DNA of 64,000 bases from Neorhizobium sp. SHOUNA12A. Its GTDB lineage: Bacteria > Pseudomonadota > Alphaproteobacteria > Rhizobiales > Rhizobiaceae. The stretch lies in assembly GCF_023006505.1 (NCBI RefSeq), contig NZ_JALBGV010000009.1:62001-126000 (forward strand). The letters run 5' to 3'. A program made the position numbers and the translations under genes. This document shows, in pieces, positions 8,763 through 18,535 of this stretch (positions are counted from its first letter, which is position 1; every line of letters begins with the position of its first letter). Below the pieces are notes generated by a model. It was given only the letters and a program-made list of their open reading frames with translations. It ran no database searches and was not told the DNA's origin.

Positions 8763-8972
8763 GCGGAAGAAGACACCATCATTTCTGTTCTTGCTGCGGA
8801 TCTTGTGAGCTAGACCGTTCGGCGGATAAAAATGCACCGCACAAAATATTTGTTGGATGCGCCCTTCCAGAACTCGCACATTGCATAAGTCGCCCTACAT
8901 AACAGTGGCTTTTATGTGTTCCAGGCCAAGTCAAACGAGGTGGTGACTGGCGATCCGGAGGGAAATTCTGTC

Positions 8973-9884
8973 ATGTCTTTGAAGAAAATGCTTTTGGGCA
9001 TAGCTTTTGCGCTAGGCGTCTCGGCCACCATGGCGAATGCCCAGGTCGTGGTCTCGTCCAAGATCGATACCGAAGGCGGGGTGCTGGGCAATATCATCCT
9101 TGCCATGCTGAAGGCGAACAACATCCAGACCACCGATCGTATCCAGCTCGGAGCGACGCCTGTGGTGCGCAAGGCGATCACCGCCGGCGAGATCGACATC
9201 TATCCGGAATATACCGGCAACGGCGCCTTCTTCTTCGAAAAGGGCGATGATCCGGCCTGGAAGAACCCGCAAAAGGCCTATGAAGCGGTCAAGAAGCTCG
9301 ATTACGACGCCAACAAGATCGTCTGGCTGACGCCGTCTTCGGCCAACAACACCTGGGCAATCGCGGTGCGCAAGGATGTCGCGGACGCCAACAAGCTGAA
9401 GACGCTGACCGATTTCGGCAAATATGTCGCCGGCGGCGGCAAGATCGTGCTGGCGGCGTCGTCCGAGTTCGTCAATTCGGCCGCAGCCCTGCCTGCCTTC
9501 CAGACCACCTACGGCTTTAAGCTGAAACCCGACCAGCTGATCACGCTCTCGGGCGGTGATACGGCTGCGACCATCGGTGCGGCCGCCAACCAGACCAACA
9601 ATGCCAATGCCGCCATGGTCTACGGCACCGACGGCGGCATCGCGCCTTCTGGGCTCGTTGTTCTCGAAGACGACAAGGGCGTTCAGCCGGTCTATCAGCC
9701 GACCCCGATCATCCGCGAGGCAGTGCTCAAAAAGAACCCGACCATCGAGGCGGTGCTGAAGCCGGTCTTCGCCAAGCTCGACCTCGTCACGCTGCAGGAC
9801 CTTAACGGTCGCGTGCAGGTGGGCGGCGAACCGGCCAAGGCGGTTGCCGAGGATTTCCTCAAGAAGAACGGTTTCCTGAAGTAA
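8973..9884 (+). CDS. osmF: Osmoprotectant ABC transporter, periplasmic binding protein
   Basis: This 303-aa quaternary-amine binding protein of the OpuAC/OsmF class has a signal peptide ending near ANAQ. The mature protein begins VVVSSKIDTEGG, followed by GEIDIYPEYTGNGAFFF, typical of the glycine betaine/choline/carnitine group. GGAGGGAAA precedes the ATG at 8973. Length and gene order (binding protein, long permease, ATPase, short permease) match E. coli osmF-yehYXW. The 210 nt upstream are AT-richer than their surroundings and probably hold the promoter, but no clear -35/-10 pair was recognised. Confidence 0.85.
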   Translation: MSLKKMLLGIAFALGVSATMANAQVVVSSKIDTEGGVLGNIILAMLKANNIQTTDRIQLGATPVVRKAITAGEIDIYPEYTGNGAFFFEKGDDPAWKNPQKAYEAVKKLDYDANKIVWLTPSSANNTWAIAVRKDVADANKLKTLTDFGKYVAGGGKIVLAASSEFVNSAAALPAFQTTYGFKLKPDQLITLSGGDTAATIGAAANQTNNANAAMVYGTDGGIAPSGLVVLEDDKGVQPVYQPTPIIREAVLKKNPTIEAVLKPVFAKLDLVTLQDLNGRVQVGGEPAKAVAEDFLKKNGFLK

Positions 9885-9916
9885 TTCCTTTTCGGACCGG
9901 TTTCGTGTCAACATGG

Positions 9917-9942
9917 GCCGGGCGTTGGACGCCCGGCTTTTT
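9917..9942 (+). terminator. Rho-independent terminator after osmF
   Basis: A perfect 8-bp GC stem (GCCGGGCG / CGCCCGGC) with a TTGGA loop is followed by five T. It lies 33 nt after the binding-protein stop and 41 nt before the permease start, so partial read-through would make the binding protein in excess over the membrane components. Confidence 0.85.
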
Positions 9943-9982
9943 CATCGATCATAGGGTCGGTTTATGAGGGGCATGGGTCGGT

Positions 9983-11149
9983 TTGAGAGTTCGGTTCGAT
10001 AAGCTCGGCATCGTCATCGCCCTTCTAGCCGCCTACGGCGCGCTCTGGGCGTCGTTTGCGACGCTCAAGCCCAATCGGATAGTACAGGGCCAGGCGCAGG
10101 CGATGCTTCAGTCGCTGCCGGCTTGGGCGGGTTGGGGCCTTGTCATTGTCCTTGTTCTTGCAATCGCCGCGGCACTCTTTCGCACTTCCCCCTGGATCAA
10201 GCTCCTTGCAGCCGTCGTGGCGCTGGCGGCACTGACGCTTTCGATCGGATACGCGGCGACTTTCCTGACGCCGGCCGGCAATAGCTATGCCCGCGTCTCA
10301 CCCGCCTCGGGCTTCTGGATCCTGCTGTTCGCCTTTGCGCTTCTGGCTGCCGATGCGATCACGCGGCTCGATCCGCCGCCGGCGATGCGGGTCCTGTTTC
10401 TGGTCCTGGCGGCGGCTGCGATCGGCGGGCTGCTGATGTCGGGAAGCTGGAACGGGCTGTCGATCATGAAGGAATATGCGGGCCGCGCCGACGTCTTCTG
10501 GATCGAAGCGGGCAAGCATGTTGAACTGGCGCTGGGTTCGCTGTTTGCCGCAGTCCTGGTCGGGTCGCCGCTCGGCATCCTCTGTCATCGGGTGGCACCG
10601 CTTCGGGATGGCGTGCTCAACACGCTGAACCTCGTCCAGACCATCCCGTCGATCGCGCTTTTCGGCCTGTTGATCGCGCCGCTTGGCTGGATCGCCGCCA
10701 ATGTGCCGGGGGCTGCGGCGATCGGCATCCGCGGCATTGGGGTGGCGCCTGCCTTTGTCGCGCTGTTTCTCTATTCACTGCTGCCTGTCGTCGCCAACAC
10801 CGTCGTCGGGCTTGCAGGCGTGCCGCGCGCGGCAAACGACGCTGCCCGCGGCATCGGCATGACCGGCCGGCAGCGGCTGTTCAAGATCGAGTTCCCACTG
10901 GCGCTGCCGGTGATCCTGACCGCGATCCGCATCGTGCTCGTCCAGAATATCGGCATGGCGACGATTGCCGCGCTGATCGGCGGCGGCGGTTTCGGCGTCT
11001 TCGTCTTCCAGGGCATCGGCCAGACAGCGATGGACCTTGTCCTGCTTGGCGCCGTGCCGACTGTGGCGCTCGCCTTTGCCTCGGCCGTCGTCCTCGACGC
11101 GCTGATCGAGATGAACTCCCGCGTCCCCAACGGAGCCAGATCCGCATGA
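9983..11149 (+). CDS. yehY: Osmoprotectant ABC transporter, long permease (YehY-like)
   Basis: This is a 388-aa inner-membrane protein. An N-terminal extension with several hydrophobic segments (about 1-170) precedes a BPD-type permease domain, whose EAA loop lies around VPRAANDAARGIGMTGRQRLFKIEFPLALP split over about residues 273-302. The size matches YehY (about 385 aa), not the shorter OpuC permeases. A TTG start at 9983 is used because an in-frame stop lies at 9965 and no ATG is in range. The stop overlaps the ATPase start by 4 nt. Confidence 0.82.
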   Translation: MRVRFDKLGIVIALLAAYGALWASFATLKPNRIVQGQAQAMLQSLPAWAGWGLVIVLVLAIAAALFRTSPWIKLLAAVVALAALTLSIGYAATFLTPAGNSYARVSPASGFWILLFAFALLAADAITRLDPPPAMRVLFLVLAAAAIGGLLMSGSWNGLSIMKEYAGRADVFWIEAGKHVELALGSLFAAVLVGSPLGILCHRVAPLRDGVLNTLNLVQTIPSIALFGLLIAPLGWIAANVPGAAAIGIRGIGVAPAFVALFLYSLLPVVANTVVGLAGVPRAANDAARGIGMTGRQRLFKIEFPLALPVILTAIRIVLVQNIGMATIAALIGGGGFGVFVFQGIGQTAMDLVLLGAVPTVALAFASAVVLDALIEMNSRVPNGARSA

Positions 11150-12084
11150 TCGAGATCGACGCCATTACCAAGCGCTATGACGGTATCGCCGTCGTCGACA
11201 ATGTCTCGATGGTGATCGAGCCGCGCACCGTCACGGTCGTCGTCGGCACGTCCGGTTCCGGCAAGACGACGCTGATCCGGATGATCAACCGGCTGGTGGA
11301 GGCAACCGAAGGGGCCATCCGGCTTGACGGTGAGGACAACCGGTCCATCGCGGGCTACGAGTTACGGCGCCGGATCGGTTACGCCATCCAGGGCCATGGG
11401 CTTTTCCCGCACCGGACGGTGGCGCAGAACATTGCGACGGTGCCCGGCCTGCTCGGCTGGACGAAGGCCCGCACCGACGCCAAGGTCGAGGAATTGCTGA
11501 CGCTCTTCCAGCTCGAGCCGAAGACGTTCGGGCCACGTTATCCGCATGAACTCTCAGGCGGCCAGCAGCAGCGCGTCGGGGTGGCGCGGGCGCTTGCGGC
11601 CGAACCGAACGTGCTGTTGATGGACGAGCCCTTCGGGGCGCTCGATCCGATCATCCGCGCCAAGGCGCAGGACGATCTGCTGGCGATCCAGAAACATTTC
11701 GCCACAACGATCGTCCTGGTGACCCATGACATGAATGAGGCATTCCATCTCGCCGACAAGATTGCCGTGATGGACAAGGGCAGGGTGGTGCAATATGGGC
11801 CGCCGGCCGAACTCGTCCGTGCACCGGCAACGCCGTTCGTCGAGACGCTGATCGGTGATGCGGAACGGCCGTTCCGGCTGCTTTCGATTGCAAAGGCTGG
11901 CGCTGCGGCAGAGCCGGGCGAGGCGGAAGGCGAGCCGATCCGCGAGGACAGGAGCCAGCAGGAGGCGCTTGCCGATCTCATCTGGAGCGGCCGCGATGCG
12001 CTTCCGGTCATCTCCAGGAGCGGCGCTCCGATGGGGCGGGTGACGCTCGACGCGATCCTCAAGCGCGCCGCGAGGCCACGATGA
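11146..12084 (+). CDS. yehX: Osmoprotectant ABC transporter, ATP-binding protein (YehX-like)
   Basis: This 312-aa ABC ATPase belongs to the quaternary-amine transporter class. Walker A is GTSGSGKTT, the signature is LSGGQQQRVG, Walker B is LLMDEPFGALD and the switch His is in LVTHDMNEA. A C-terminal extension of roughly 80 residues ends in a partial CBS-like regulatory segment (about residues 245-312), typical of osmolyte importers. It overlaps both permease genes by 4 nt (ATGA type), so the operon is translationally coupled. Confidence 0.86.
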   Translation: MIEIDAITKRYDGIAVVDNVSMVIEPRTVTVVVGTSGSGKTTLIRMINRLVEATEGAIRLDGEDNRSIAGYELRRRIGYAIQGHGLFPHRTVAQNIATVPGLLGWTKARTDAKVEELLTLFQLEPKTFGPRYPHELSGGQQQRVGVARALAAEPNVLLMDEPFGALDPIIRAKAQDDLLAIQKHFATTIVLVTHDMNEAFHLADKIAVMDKGRVVQYGPPAELVRAPATPFVETLIGDAERPFRLLSIAKAGAAAEPGEAEGEPIREDRSQQEALADLIWSGRDALPVISRSGAPMGRVTLDAILKRAARPR

Positions 12085-12824
12085 GGGCTTGGGTGCCGAC
12101 CATCCTGCGCAGCCTTCTGCTTCTCGTGCTGATCGCCTTCCTGGTCTCGCCGGAAAATTTTGAGCCGCTGCTGAAGCCGCTCGTGCAGCCGAACGCACCG
12201 GCGATCTACAATCAGGGCAGCCTGCTCAGCCTGACGATCCTGCACCTGCGGACGGTCTTGATCGCGACGTTGGCGGCGACGATCATCGCCGTGCTTCTGG
12301 CGATCCTCGTTACCCGGCCGTTCGGGGTGGAGTTCCTGGCGCTTTCCCGAAGCCTCGTCAATATCGGCCAGACGTTTCCGCCGGTCGCTGTTCTGGCGCT
12401 TGCCGTGCCGGCTGTCGGTTTCGGCGAGAAGCCGACGCTGATCGCGCTGTTTCTCTATGGACTTCTGCCGATCTTTGAAAACACGCTGACGGCGCTCACC
12501 AATCTGCCGCGGTCTGTGATGGAGGCGGCGCGTGGTTCCGGCATGACCCCTTTCCAGCGGCTCATTCAGGTCGAGTTGCCGCTGTCCTTGCCGGTGGTTG
12601 TCGCGGGCATCAGGCTTTCAGTGGTGATCAGTCTCGCCACCGCGACGATCGGTTCGACGGTAGCGGCAAAGACCCTCGGCGAAGTGATCATTGCCGGACT
12701 GCAATCCAACAATCTCGCCTTCGTGCTGCAGGGCGGGCTGATCGTCGGCGCGCTGGCCGTGTTGATCTATGATGGGCTCTCGGCCATCGAGGCCATGATC
12801 GCCCGCCGGACGGGTGCGGCCTAA
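12081..12824 (+). CDS. yehW: Osmoprotectant ABC transporter, short permease (YehW-like)
   Basis: This 247-aa integral-membrane permease has an EAA-type cytoplasmic loop (SVMEAARGSGMTPFQRLIQVELP) around residues 149-171 that contacts the ATPase. It completes a four-gene importer in the yehZYXW order. By homology with that family, glycine betaine or a related quaternary amine is the likely substrate, possibly at low affinity. The last codons overlap the convergent EamA gene by 4 nt. Confidence 0.83.
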   Translation: MRAWVPTILRSLLLLVLIAFLVSPENFEPLLKPLVQPNAPAIYNQGSLLSLTILHLRTVLIATLAATIIAVLLAILVTRPFGVEFLALSRSLVNIGQTFPPVAVLALAVPAVGFGEKPTLIALFLYGLLPIFENTLTALTNLPRSVMEAARGSGMTPFQRLIQVELPLSLPVVVAGIRLSVVISLATATIGSTVAAKTLGEVIIAGLQSNNLAFVLQGGLIVGALAVLIYDGLSAIEAMIARRTGAA

Positions 12825-13741
12825 CCGTGGCTGGAATCGGTCGGCACGACCGGTTCGACATCCTGTTTCAGGTTGCCGCGGTGGAAGATGAACAGCCCGG
12901 CGATGACGATGATGCCGGCGCCCGTCAGCGTCTGGACATCCGGGAAATCGCCGAAGAAAATCCAGCCGAGCACGATCGCCCAGAGCAGCAGCGTATATTG
13001 CAGCGGCGCCAGCACCGAGGCCGGCGCCAGTTTCAGCGAGCGGGTGATCAGCAGATGCGCGCCGCAGGAGACGATGCCGAGCAGCAGAAGGGCCAGCAGT
13101 TCTCCGGTATTGAACGGGCTCCAGTTGCCGACGGTCAGGAACGCGCCGGCCACGAGGCATGCAAGGGTCTGCCAGGTGACGAGGGTCGCATCCGGGGTCG
13201 AGCGCAGCGTGCGGTTCAGCACCAGCGTCAGTGCGAAGGAAAGACTGCCGATCAGCCCGAAAATCGACGGCAATGACAGCATTTCCGAGGAGGGACGTAG
13301 CGCGATCACCACGCCGATGAAGCCGATCAGGACGGCGAGCCAGCGCCGCCAGCCGATGCGCTCGCCGAGCAGGAAATGCGACAGGGCGGCCACGTAGATC
13401 GGGCCGGCCATGTAGAAGGTCATGACGTCGGCGAGTGGCATGTAGGCGACGGCGGCGTAGAAGAGGCCGGTGTCTGCGGTCGCCAGAACGATGCGCAGCA
13501 CATGCAGCGATGGCTTCTCGACCTTGTAGAGCGCCGAAATCGGCTGGCGGGCGAGCATCGGGCCGAGCACGAAAAAGGCGCCGATCGACCGGATCAGCAG
13601 GACCTGTCCAACCGAAAAGCTCGCCACCAGCCATTTGCCCATGGCGTCATTCAAGGCGAACATGAAGTCGCCGAGCAGCATCAGCAGTATGCCTGCCATT
13701 ACCGCATTGCTCGCTATCGCCGAGACCGCTCTCTTGTTCAT
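12821..13741 (-). CDS. DMT-superfamily EamA transporter
   Basis: This 306-aa membrane protein has two tandem EamA repeats, with an internal second repeat starting near SLPSIFGLIGSLSFALTLVLNR. There are about ten hydrophobic segments. Members export or import small metabolites, so the substrate is open. It lies 48 nt downstream of anmK on the same strand and is the last gene of the MurNAc-recycling transcription unit, so transport of a cell-wall-derived metabolite is possible. I prefer the ATG at 13741 over a TTG at 13774. Confidence 0.75.
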   Translation of the reverse strand: MNKRAVSAIASNAVMAGILLMLLGDFMFALNDAMGKWLVASFSVGQVLLIRSIGAFFVLGPMLARQPISALYKVEKPSLHVLRIVLATADTGLFYAAVAYMPLADVMTFYMAGPIYVAALSHFLLGERIGWRRWLAVLIGFIGVVIALRPSSEMLSLPSIFGLIGSLSFALTLVLNRTLRSTPDATLVTWQTLACLVAGAFLTVGNWSPFNTGELLALLLLGIVSCGAHLLITRSLKLAPASVLAPLQYTLLLWAIVLGWIFFGDFPDVQTLTGAGIIVIAGLFIFHRGNLKQDVEPVVPTDSSHG

Positions 13742-13789
13742 GCTGCGCGAGCGCTCCCGACTCTGATCCTGCAATTTGAAAGTGCGGAC

Positions 13790-14905
13790 TTACCCGGCGA
13801 GCCTGCCACCTTGCAAGGGCCTTGGTGCACCGGTGGTTGTGGGAAAACTGATCGGCAGGCCGCGCAACACGCGTACCGCGAGGAACGCGAAGCACTCGGC
13901 CTCGACCGCATCGCCGCGCCAGCCGAGCGTATCGGCGGAAACGGCCTTCACGCCGGCACGGCTTTCGAGCATCGACATGATCGTCGGGTTGTGACGGCCG
14001 CCGCCGCTGACGATCAGCCGCTTTGGCCGGTGCGGCAGCAGATCGAGCGCCTTGCCGACTGCAGATGCGGTGAAGGCCGAAAGCGTTGCCGCGCCGGTGG
14101 CGTCGTCGAGACCGTCCGCCATGGCGGCGGTGAAGTCGAAACGATCGAGCGATTTGGGATAGGGCGCCGTGAGATAGGGATGCTCGAGAAGCTTTGCGAG
14201 GCGTTCCTCGTCGACCTTTCCGGAGGCGCCGAGCGCGCCGTTGCGGTCCATCTCGCCAAGGCCGCGTGCCTTGATGAAGTCGTTGAGCGGCGCATTGGCC
14301 GGGCCGGTATCGAAGGCGATCATCAGATCCCTGCCATCCCACCAGGTGATGTTGGCGACGCCGCCGAGATTGAGCACGGCCGTATCGCCGCTGGTATCGA
14401 CGCCGCGCAGCAGAGCCGAATGATAGGCGGCGGCAAGCGGCGCGCCCTGGCCACCCGCCCGCACGTCCGCCGAGCGGAAATCGTAGGCGACCCTGGTGCC
14501 GAGGATCGAGGCCATCTGCTCGCCATCGCCGAGCTGGCGGGTGTCGCCGAGCCTGTCTTTGGTGGGTGCCCGGTGCAGCACGCTCTGGCCGTGGAAACCG
14601 ACGATGCCGATATCGGCCATGGTCAGCCCCGTGCTTTCGACCAGTTCCCTGACGGCGTAGGACTGCGCCTTTGTCAGCGCCTGTTCGGCCTCACGGAATA
14701 TCGCCGGATCCGGTCCTTCGAAATTCCAGACGCGGGCCTGAGCGAGCGTCTCCTCCAGGAGGGTGCGGATTTCCGGCGGGTAGGGGGCGAGCGTATAGGC
14801 GCCGAAAGTGTCGATCGTCTCGCCGTCCGTCTTCAGGAGCGCCACGTCGATATTGCCGTCGAGGACGGTTCCGGTCATCAGGCCGACAGCCCAGATTGGC
14901 TCCAT
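13790..14905 (-). CDS. anmK: Anhydro-N-acetylmuramic acid kinase
   Basis: This is a 371-aa member of the AnmK family, which hydrolyses and phosphorylates 1,6-anhydroMurNAc to MurNAc-6-phosphate. The N-terminal ATP loop is present in the alphaproteobacterial variant [11 protein letters not shown], with [26 protein letters not shown] and the C-terminal ATPase segment [13 protein letters not shown]. It is cytosolic. MurQ, its downstream partner enzyme, is encoded about 6 kb upstream in the same transcriptional direction, with a peptide-type ABC importer between them. Confidence 0.9.
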   Translation of the reverse strand: MEPIWAVGLMTGTVLDGNIDVALLKTDGETIDTFGAYTLAPYPPEIRTLLEETLAQARVWNFEGPDPAIFREAEQALTKAQSYAVRELVESTGLTMADIGIVGFHGQSVLHRAPTKDRLGDTRQLGDGEQMASILGTRVAYDFRSADVRAGGQGAPLAAAYHSALLRGVDTSGDTAVLNLGGVANITWWDGRDLMIAFDTGPANAPLNDFIKARGLGEMDRNGALGASGKVDEERLAKLLEHPYLTAPYPKSLDRFDFTAAMADGLDDATGAATLSAFTASAVGKALDLLPHRPKRLIVSGGGRHNPTIMSMLESRAGVKAVSADTLGWRGDAVEAECFAFLAVRVLRGLPISFPTTTGAPRPLQGGRLAG

Positions 14906-14915
14906 GATCAGCTCC

Positions 14916-15941
14916 TCAGGTTTGGTTCACGAGATTGCAGACCGCCTGCCGCAGGGCCAGGATGCCGCTGTCGAAATGGCGGGTCGGATGGATGCGGTTG
15001 GTGAGCAGGGTCACGGCACGGCCCCTGTCGAAATCGATCAGCAAGCTTGTGCCGGTAAAGCCCGTATGGCCGATCGTTCCGGGGTTGCACAGGTTTCCGC
15101 CCCACCAGTCGGCATAGGGATGCTCCCAGCCATGGGTCCGCCTGTTCGAGAGCGGCGCGCGCATCAGCGCGATCGCATTCCCGGACGCGCCGGTGCCGTC
15201 GAGCAGGCTTTCGGCGAAGTCCAGAACCGACATCACCGTGCCGAACAGGCCCGCATGGCCGGAACCCTGCAGCGCCGCGCAATTTTCGTCGTGCGCTTCG
15301 CCCGACAGGATCCGCTGCCGCCAGGCGCAGTCTTCGGTGGCGGCGGAATTTTCCGGATCGGCAGACCAGGCGAAGCCCGGGCCGGGGTCGAGGTCGCGGA
15401 TCGTCTTCTTCGCCAGCCGTTCGAGCGCAAAGCCGAGCAGGATGAAGTTGATGTCGGAATAGACCGGCGGACCGGCTTTCCATTCCCGCTGCAGGATAAA
15501 GGCGCGGAGCAGGTCCGGATCGCGGCCGTAGGTGTAGATCGGCTCGACACCCGGGAACGGCGTCTGGTGGCCGAGGCACTGTCGGAAGGTGATCTTCCGC
15601 TCCCAGGCCTCTGCGTTGTATTGGCGCAGGTCCGGCAGCAGGGTGGTGAGCGGCGCGTCGAGATCGATCGTGCCGTCGTCGGCGAGCTTCAGGATGCGCG
15701 TCGTGGTGAAGATCACCTTGGTGAGCGAGGCGAGATCGAACCAGGTGTCCACGGTCATCGGACGTTCAATCGGAACGACTTGCGCCGAGCCGACGGCGCG
15801 GGTCATGCGCCCGTGTTTCAGGTCGACGATGCCAAGCACGCCGCCCGGAATTCGCTTGTCGGTGGCGGATTTTTCGAGCGGGGCGAAGGCCCGCCCGAAA
15901 ACGGCGGCAAATTCGGGACTGGCGGAGGTTTTGTCTTCCAT
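14916..15941 (-). CDS. Serine hydrolase, class C beta-lactamase fold, cytosolic
   Basis: This is a 341-aa protein of the EstB/AmpC-like family. The nucleophile motif is S72LTK75, the second motif is Y161SD and the KTG-equivalent is H292TG. No signal peptide is evident: the N-terminus is acidic and polar. A secreted beta-lactamase or periplasmic carboxypeptidase is therefore unlikely. It sits 10 nt from anmK and 12 nt from the ABC ATPase, so trimming of imported muropeptides (stem-peptide cleavage or an ester/amide deacylation) is a reasonable inference. The actual substrate is unknown. Confidence 0.8.
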   Translation of the reverse strand: MEDKTSASPEFAAVFGRAFAPLEKSATDKRIPGGVLGIVDLKHGRMTRAVGSAQVVPIERPMTVDTWFDLASLTKVIFTTTRILKLADDGTIDLDAPLTTLLPDLRQYNAEAWERKITFRQCLGHQTPFPGVEPIYTYGRDPDLLRAFILQREWKAGPPVYSDINFILLGFALERLAKKTIRDLDPGPGFAWSADPENSAATEDCAWRQRILSGEAHDENCAALQGSGHAGLFGTVMSVLDFAESLLDGTGASGNAIALMRAPLSNRRTHGWEHPYADWWGGNLCNPGTIGHTGFTGTSLLIDFDRGRAVTLLTNRIHPTRHFDSGILALRQAVCNLVNQT

Positions 15942-15953
15942 ATCGTTACATCC

Positions 15954-17699
15954 TCAGGCTTCCGCCCGCGCCCGGTGATCCGGCCCACAGGTCTGCCATT
16001 CGGCGGGCGGCGGCTCGAAACCCGGTGGCCGAACCAGAGACGGGACCTGGCGCGTATCGAGTTCGAAATGCTGGTTGCGGCGCTCGATGCTCGGCACGGC
16101 GGAAATGAGCCGCTTAGTGTAGGAATGCTGCGGGTTGGACAAAATCGAGGCAGCATTGCCGATCTCGACGATCTGGCCCGCATAAAGCACGGCGATGCGG
16201 TGGGCGATACGCTCGACGACCGCCATGTCGTGCGACACGAAAAGATAGGCGAGGCCATATTCGTGCTGCAGGTCGACCAGCAGTTCCAGCACCTTGGCCT
16301 GGACCGAGACGTCTAGCGCCGAGACAGCCTCGTCGAGCACGACGATCGACGGATTGAGCATCAGCGCGCGGGCGATGCAGAGGCGCTGGCGCTGGCCGCC
16401 GGAGAACTCGTGCGGGTAGCGCAGCAGGCTGTTTTCGGGCAGGCCGACGCGCTTCAGCAGCGCCACCATTTTCGCCCGCGTTCCGGTGTCGATCCGGCCA
16501 CCGGCGGCGATCACCGGTTCGGCGAGGATGCTGTCGATCCGCAGGCGCGGATTGAGCGAGGCGTAGGGGTTCTGGAAGACCATCTGCACGGACGGGTCGC
16601 TGCCGTCCACGATCGCTCCGTTGTTGGCGGAAAAGCTGCCGCGCGTCGGCTTCACGAGCCCCAGGATGGCGCGAGCGGTGGTCGACTTGCCGGAACCGCT
16701 TTCGCCGACGATCGCCAGCGTTTCGCCCGGCATCAGGTCGAAGCCGACATTCTCGACCGCATGGACCGAGCCGGGCGAACGGCTGAGAATGCTGCCGGCG
16801 ACCTTGAAGCGCACCGTCAGGCCATCGACCGTCAGCGCGGGCGCGATCGCCTCGGATTGCGTGCGGTTGAAATCCGAACGGGCGGCGCGGCCGGATTCGA
16901 AATGCGGCACGGCGCTCAGGAGGTGCTGAGTATAGGGATGTTTCGGCTGGTCGAGGACGTCGCCGAGCGGTCCCTGCTCGACCGCTTCGCCGGCCTGCAT
17001 GACCATGACCTTGTCGGCAATGCCGGCAACGAGGCCGATGTCATGGGTGATGAAGATCATCCCCATGTCGGTCTCACGCTTCAATTCGCCGAGCAGCGCC
17101 ATGATCTGGGCCTGGACGGTCACGTCGAGCGCGGTCGTCGGCTCGTCGGCAATCAGCAGGCGCGGATTGCAGGCGAGCGCCATGGCGATCATGACGCGCT
17201 GGAGCATGCCGCCGGAAAGCTGGTTCGGCGTGTATTTGAGGCGCCGCGCGGCATCCGGGATGCGCACCCGATCGAGCGCGTCCTTGGCGGCAGTCGTCGC
17301 CTGACGCCCCGTCAGGCCGCGATGCAGGCGAAACGATTCCTCGATCTGGCGGCCGATCGTCAGCACCGGGTTCAGCGAGGTCATCGGCTCCTGGAAGATC
17401 ATGCCGATCTCGGAACCGCGGATTTTTTCGAGCACAGGCTCTTCAGCCTTGGTGATGTCGAGCACGCTGCCATCGGCGCGTTTCAGCGTGATCGAACCGC
17501 CGATGATCCGGCCGCCGCCGAAATCGACAAGACGGTTGATGGAGAGCGCCGTGACCGATTTGCCGGAGCCGCTTTCGCCGACGATCGCCAACGTCTCGCC
17601 GGCGTCGAGGTCGAAGCTGACGCCCTTGACGATCTCGTTCTGCTTCGGATCACGCCCGAAGCCCACACGCAGACCGGATACCGAGAGAAGCGATGTCAT
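15954..17699 (-). CDS. Fused double ATPase of peptide/muropeptide ABC importer
   Basis: This is a 581-aa protein made of two Opp/Dpp-type ABC ATPases in tandem. The first has Walker A GESGSGKS near residue 39, signature LSGGMLQR and Walker B LLIADEPTTALD. The second has Walker A GESGSGKS, signature FSGGQRQR and Walker B VVLDEAVSALD. The Asp-Glu-Pro of the second Walker B is Asp-Glu-Ala, a tolerated variant. Fusion of the D and F subunits is common in rhizobial Yej/Gsi-like systems. The gene overlaps the upstream permease by 4 nt. Confidence 0.88.
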   Translation of the reverse strand: MTSLLSVSGLRVGFGRDPKQNEIVKGVSFDLDAGETLAIVGESGSGKSVTALSINRLVDFGGGRIIGGSITLKRADGSVLDITKAEEPVLEKIRGSEIGMIFQEPMTSLNPVLTIGRQIEESFRLHRGLTGRQATTAAKDALDRVRIPDAARRLKYTPNQLSGGMLQRVMIAMALACNPRLLIADEPTTALDVTVQAQIMALLGELKRETDMGMIFITHDIGLVAGIADKVMVMQAGEAVEQGPLGDVLDQPKHPYTQHLLSAVPHFESGRAARSDFNRTQSEAIAPALTVDGLTVRFKVAGSILSRSPGSVHAVENVGFDLMPGETLAIVGESGSGKSTTARAILGLVKPTRGSFSANNGAIVDGSDPSVQMVFQNPYASLNPRLRIDSILAEPVIAAGGRIDTGTRAKMVALLKRVGLPENSLLRYPHEFSGGQRQRLCIARALMLNPSIVVLDEAVSALDVSVQAKVLELLVDLQHEYGLAYLFVSHDMAVVERIAHRIAVLYAGQIVEIGNAASILSNPQHSYTKRLISAVPSIERRNQHFELDTRQVPSLVRPPGFEPPPAEWQTCGPDHRARAEA

Positions 17700-18535
17700 G
17701 GCGCGGACCTCCGCGTCTTGGGGTCGAGGATGTCGCGCAAGGCGTCGCCGAGCAGGTTGAAGCCGAGAATGCTGATCATGATCGCGACCGCCGGGAAGAT
17801 CAGCAGCCAGGGCGCGTTTTCCATCAGGTTGCGGCTGTCGGCGAGCATCAGCCCGAGAGAAGAGGCCGGCGGCTGGGTGCCGAGGCCGAGGAAGCTCAAG
17901 CCGGCCTCAGTCAGCAGCGACCAGGCGAGCGCCAGCGTCACCTGAACGGTCAGCGGTGCCACGAGGTTGAGGAGCAGATGCCGGGTCAGGATATAGCGCC
18001 GGCTGGAGCCGAAGGTGCGGGCAGCATCGACGAATTCGCGGGCCTTGATAGAAAGCGCCGGACCGCGCACGACGCGAGTGAAGATCGGCGTGTAGACGAT
18101 GGCGATCGCAGCCACGCTCGTCCAGGTGCCGGGGCCGACAACGGCGATGATCAGGAGCGCGAGCAGGATGGCTGGGAAGGCGAGCAGCACGTCCATGATG
18201 CGCATCACGAGGCCGTCCCAGGCCTTTCCGAACCAGGCGGCCGTGAGGCCGAGCACAGTTCCAGCAACCGTCGCGATCGCCACCGAGCAGAAGGCGACAA
18301 GGAAGGACTGGCCGATGCCGTTCATCAGCCGGCTTGCGACATCGCGGCCGAACAGGTCGGTGCCCATCCAGTAGGCCGCGTTCGGCGCATGCAGCCTGTC
18401 GATGCGGAACTGCTGCAGCGGATTGTGAGGCGTGATGCCGGACATGCCGAGTAGCGCAACGACCACATAGATCACGACGATCGTACCGCCGATCCTGCCG
18501 CTGGAATGGCTGAAAATTGCACGCAGCATCGACAT
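17696..18535 (-). CDS. Peptide-type ABC importer, DppC-like permease
   Basis: This 279-aa inner-membrane permease has the N-terminal OppC_N-like segment and the periplasmic YWMGTDLFGRDVASRL motif of the DppC/OppC class. It also has an EAA loop (EFVDAARTFGSSRRYILTRHLLLN split over about residues 165-188). It pairs with the DppB-like permease immediately upstream, whose stop overlaps this start by one base. Together with the double ATPase and the binding protein it forms a complete importer inside the MurNAc locus. Confidence 0.87.
   Translation of the reverse strand: MSMLRAIFSHSSGRIGGTIVVIYVVVALLGMSGITPHNPLQQFRIDRLHAPNAAYWMGTDLFGRDVASRLMNGIGQSFLVAFCSVAIATVAGTVLGLTAAWFGKAWDGLVMRIMDVLLAFPAILLALLIIAVVGPGTWTSVAAIAIVYTPIFTRVVRGPALSIKAREFVDAARTFGSSRRYILTRHLLLNLVAPLTVQVTLALAWSLLTEAGLSFLGLGTQPPASSLGLMLADSRNLMENAPWLLIFPAVAIMISILGFNLLGDALRDILDPKTRRSAP

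Noticed and set aside
8841-8853. ACAAA-ATA-TTTGT inverted repeat upstream of osmF, considered as an operator
   Set aside because: Arms are 5 bp and AT-only except one G/C pair, there is no second copy, and no local regulator belongs to the operon.
13376-15004. A 542-codon plus-strand frame across EamA, anmK and the hydrolase
   Set aside because: It spans three real genes on the other strand and shows no recognisable domain, so it is a codon-bias shadow.
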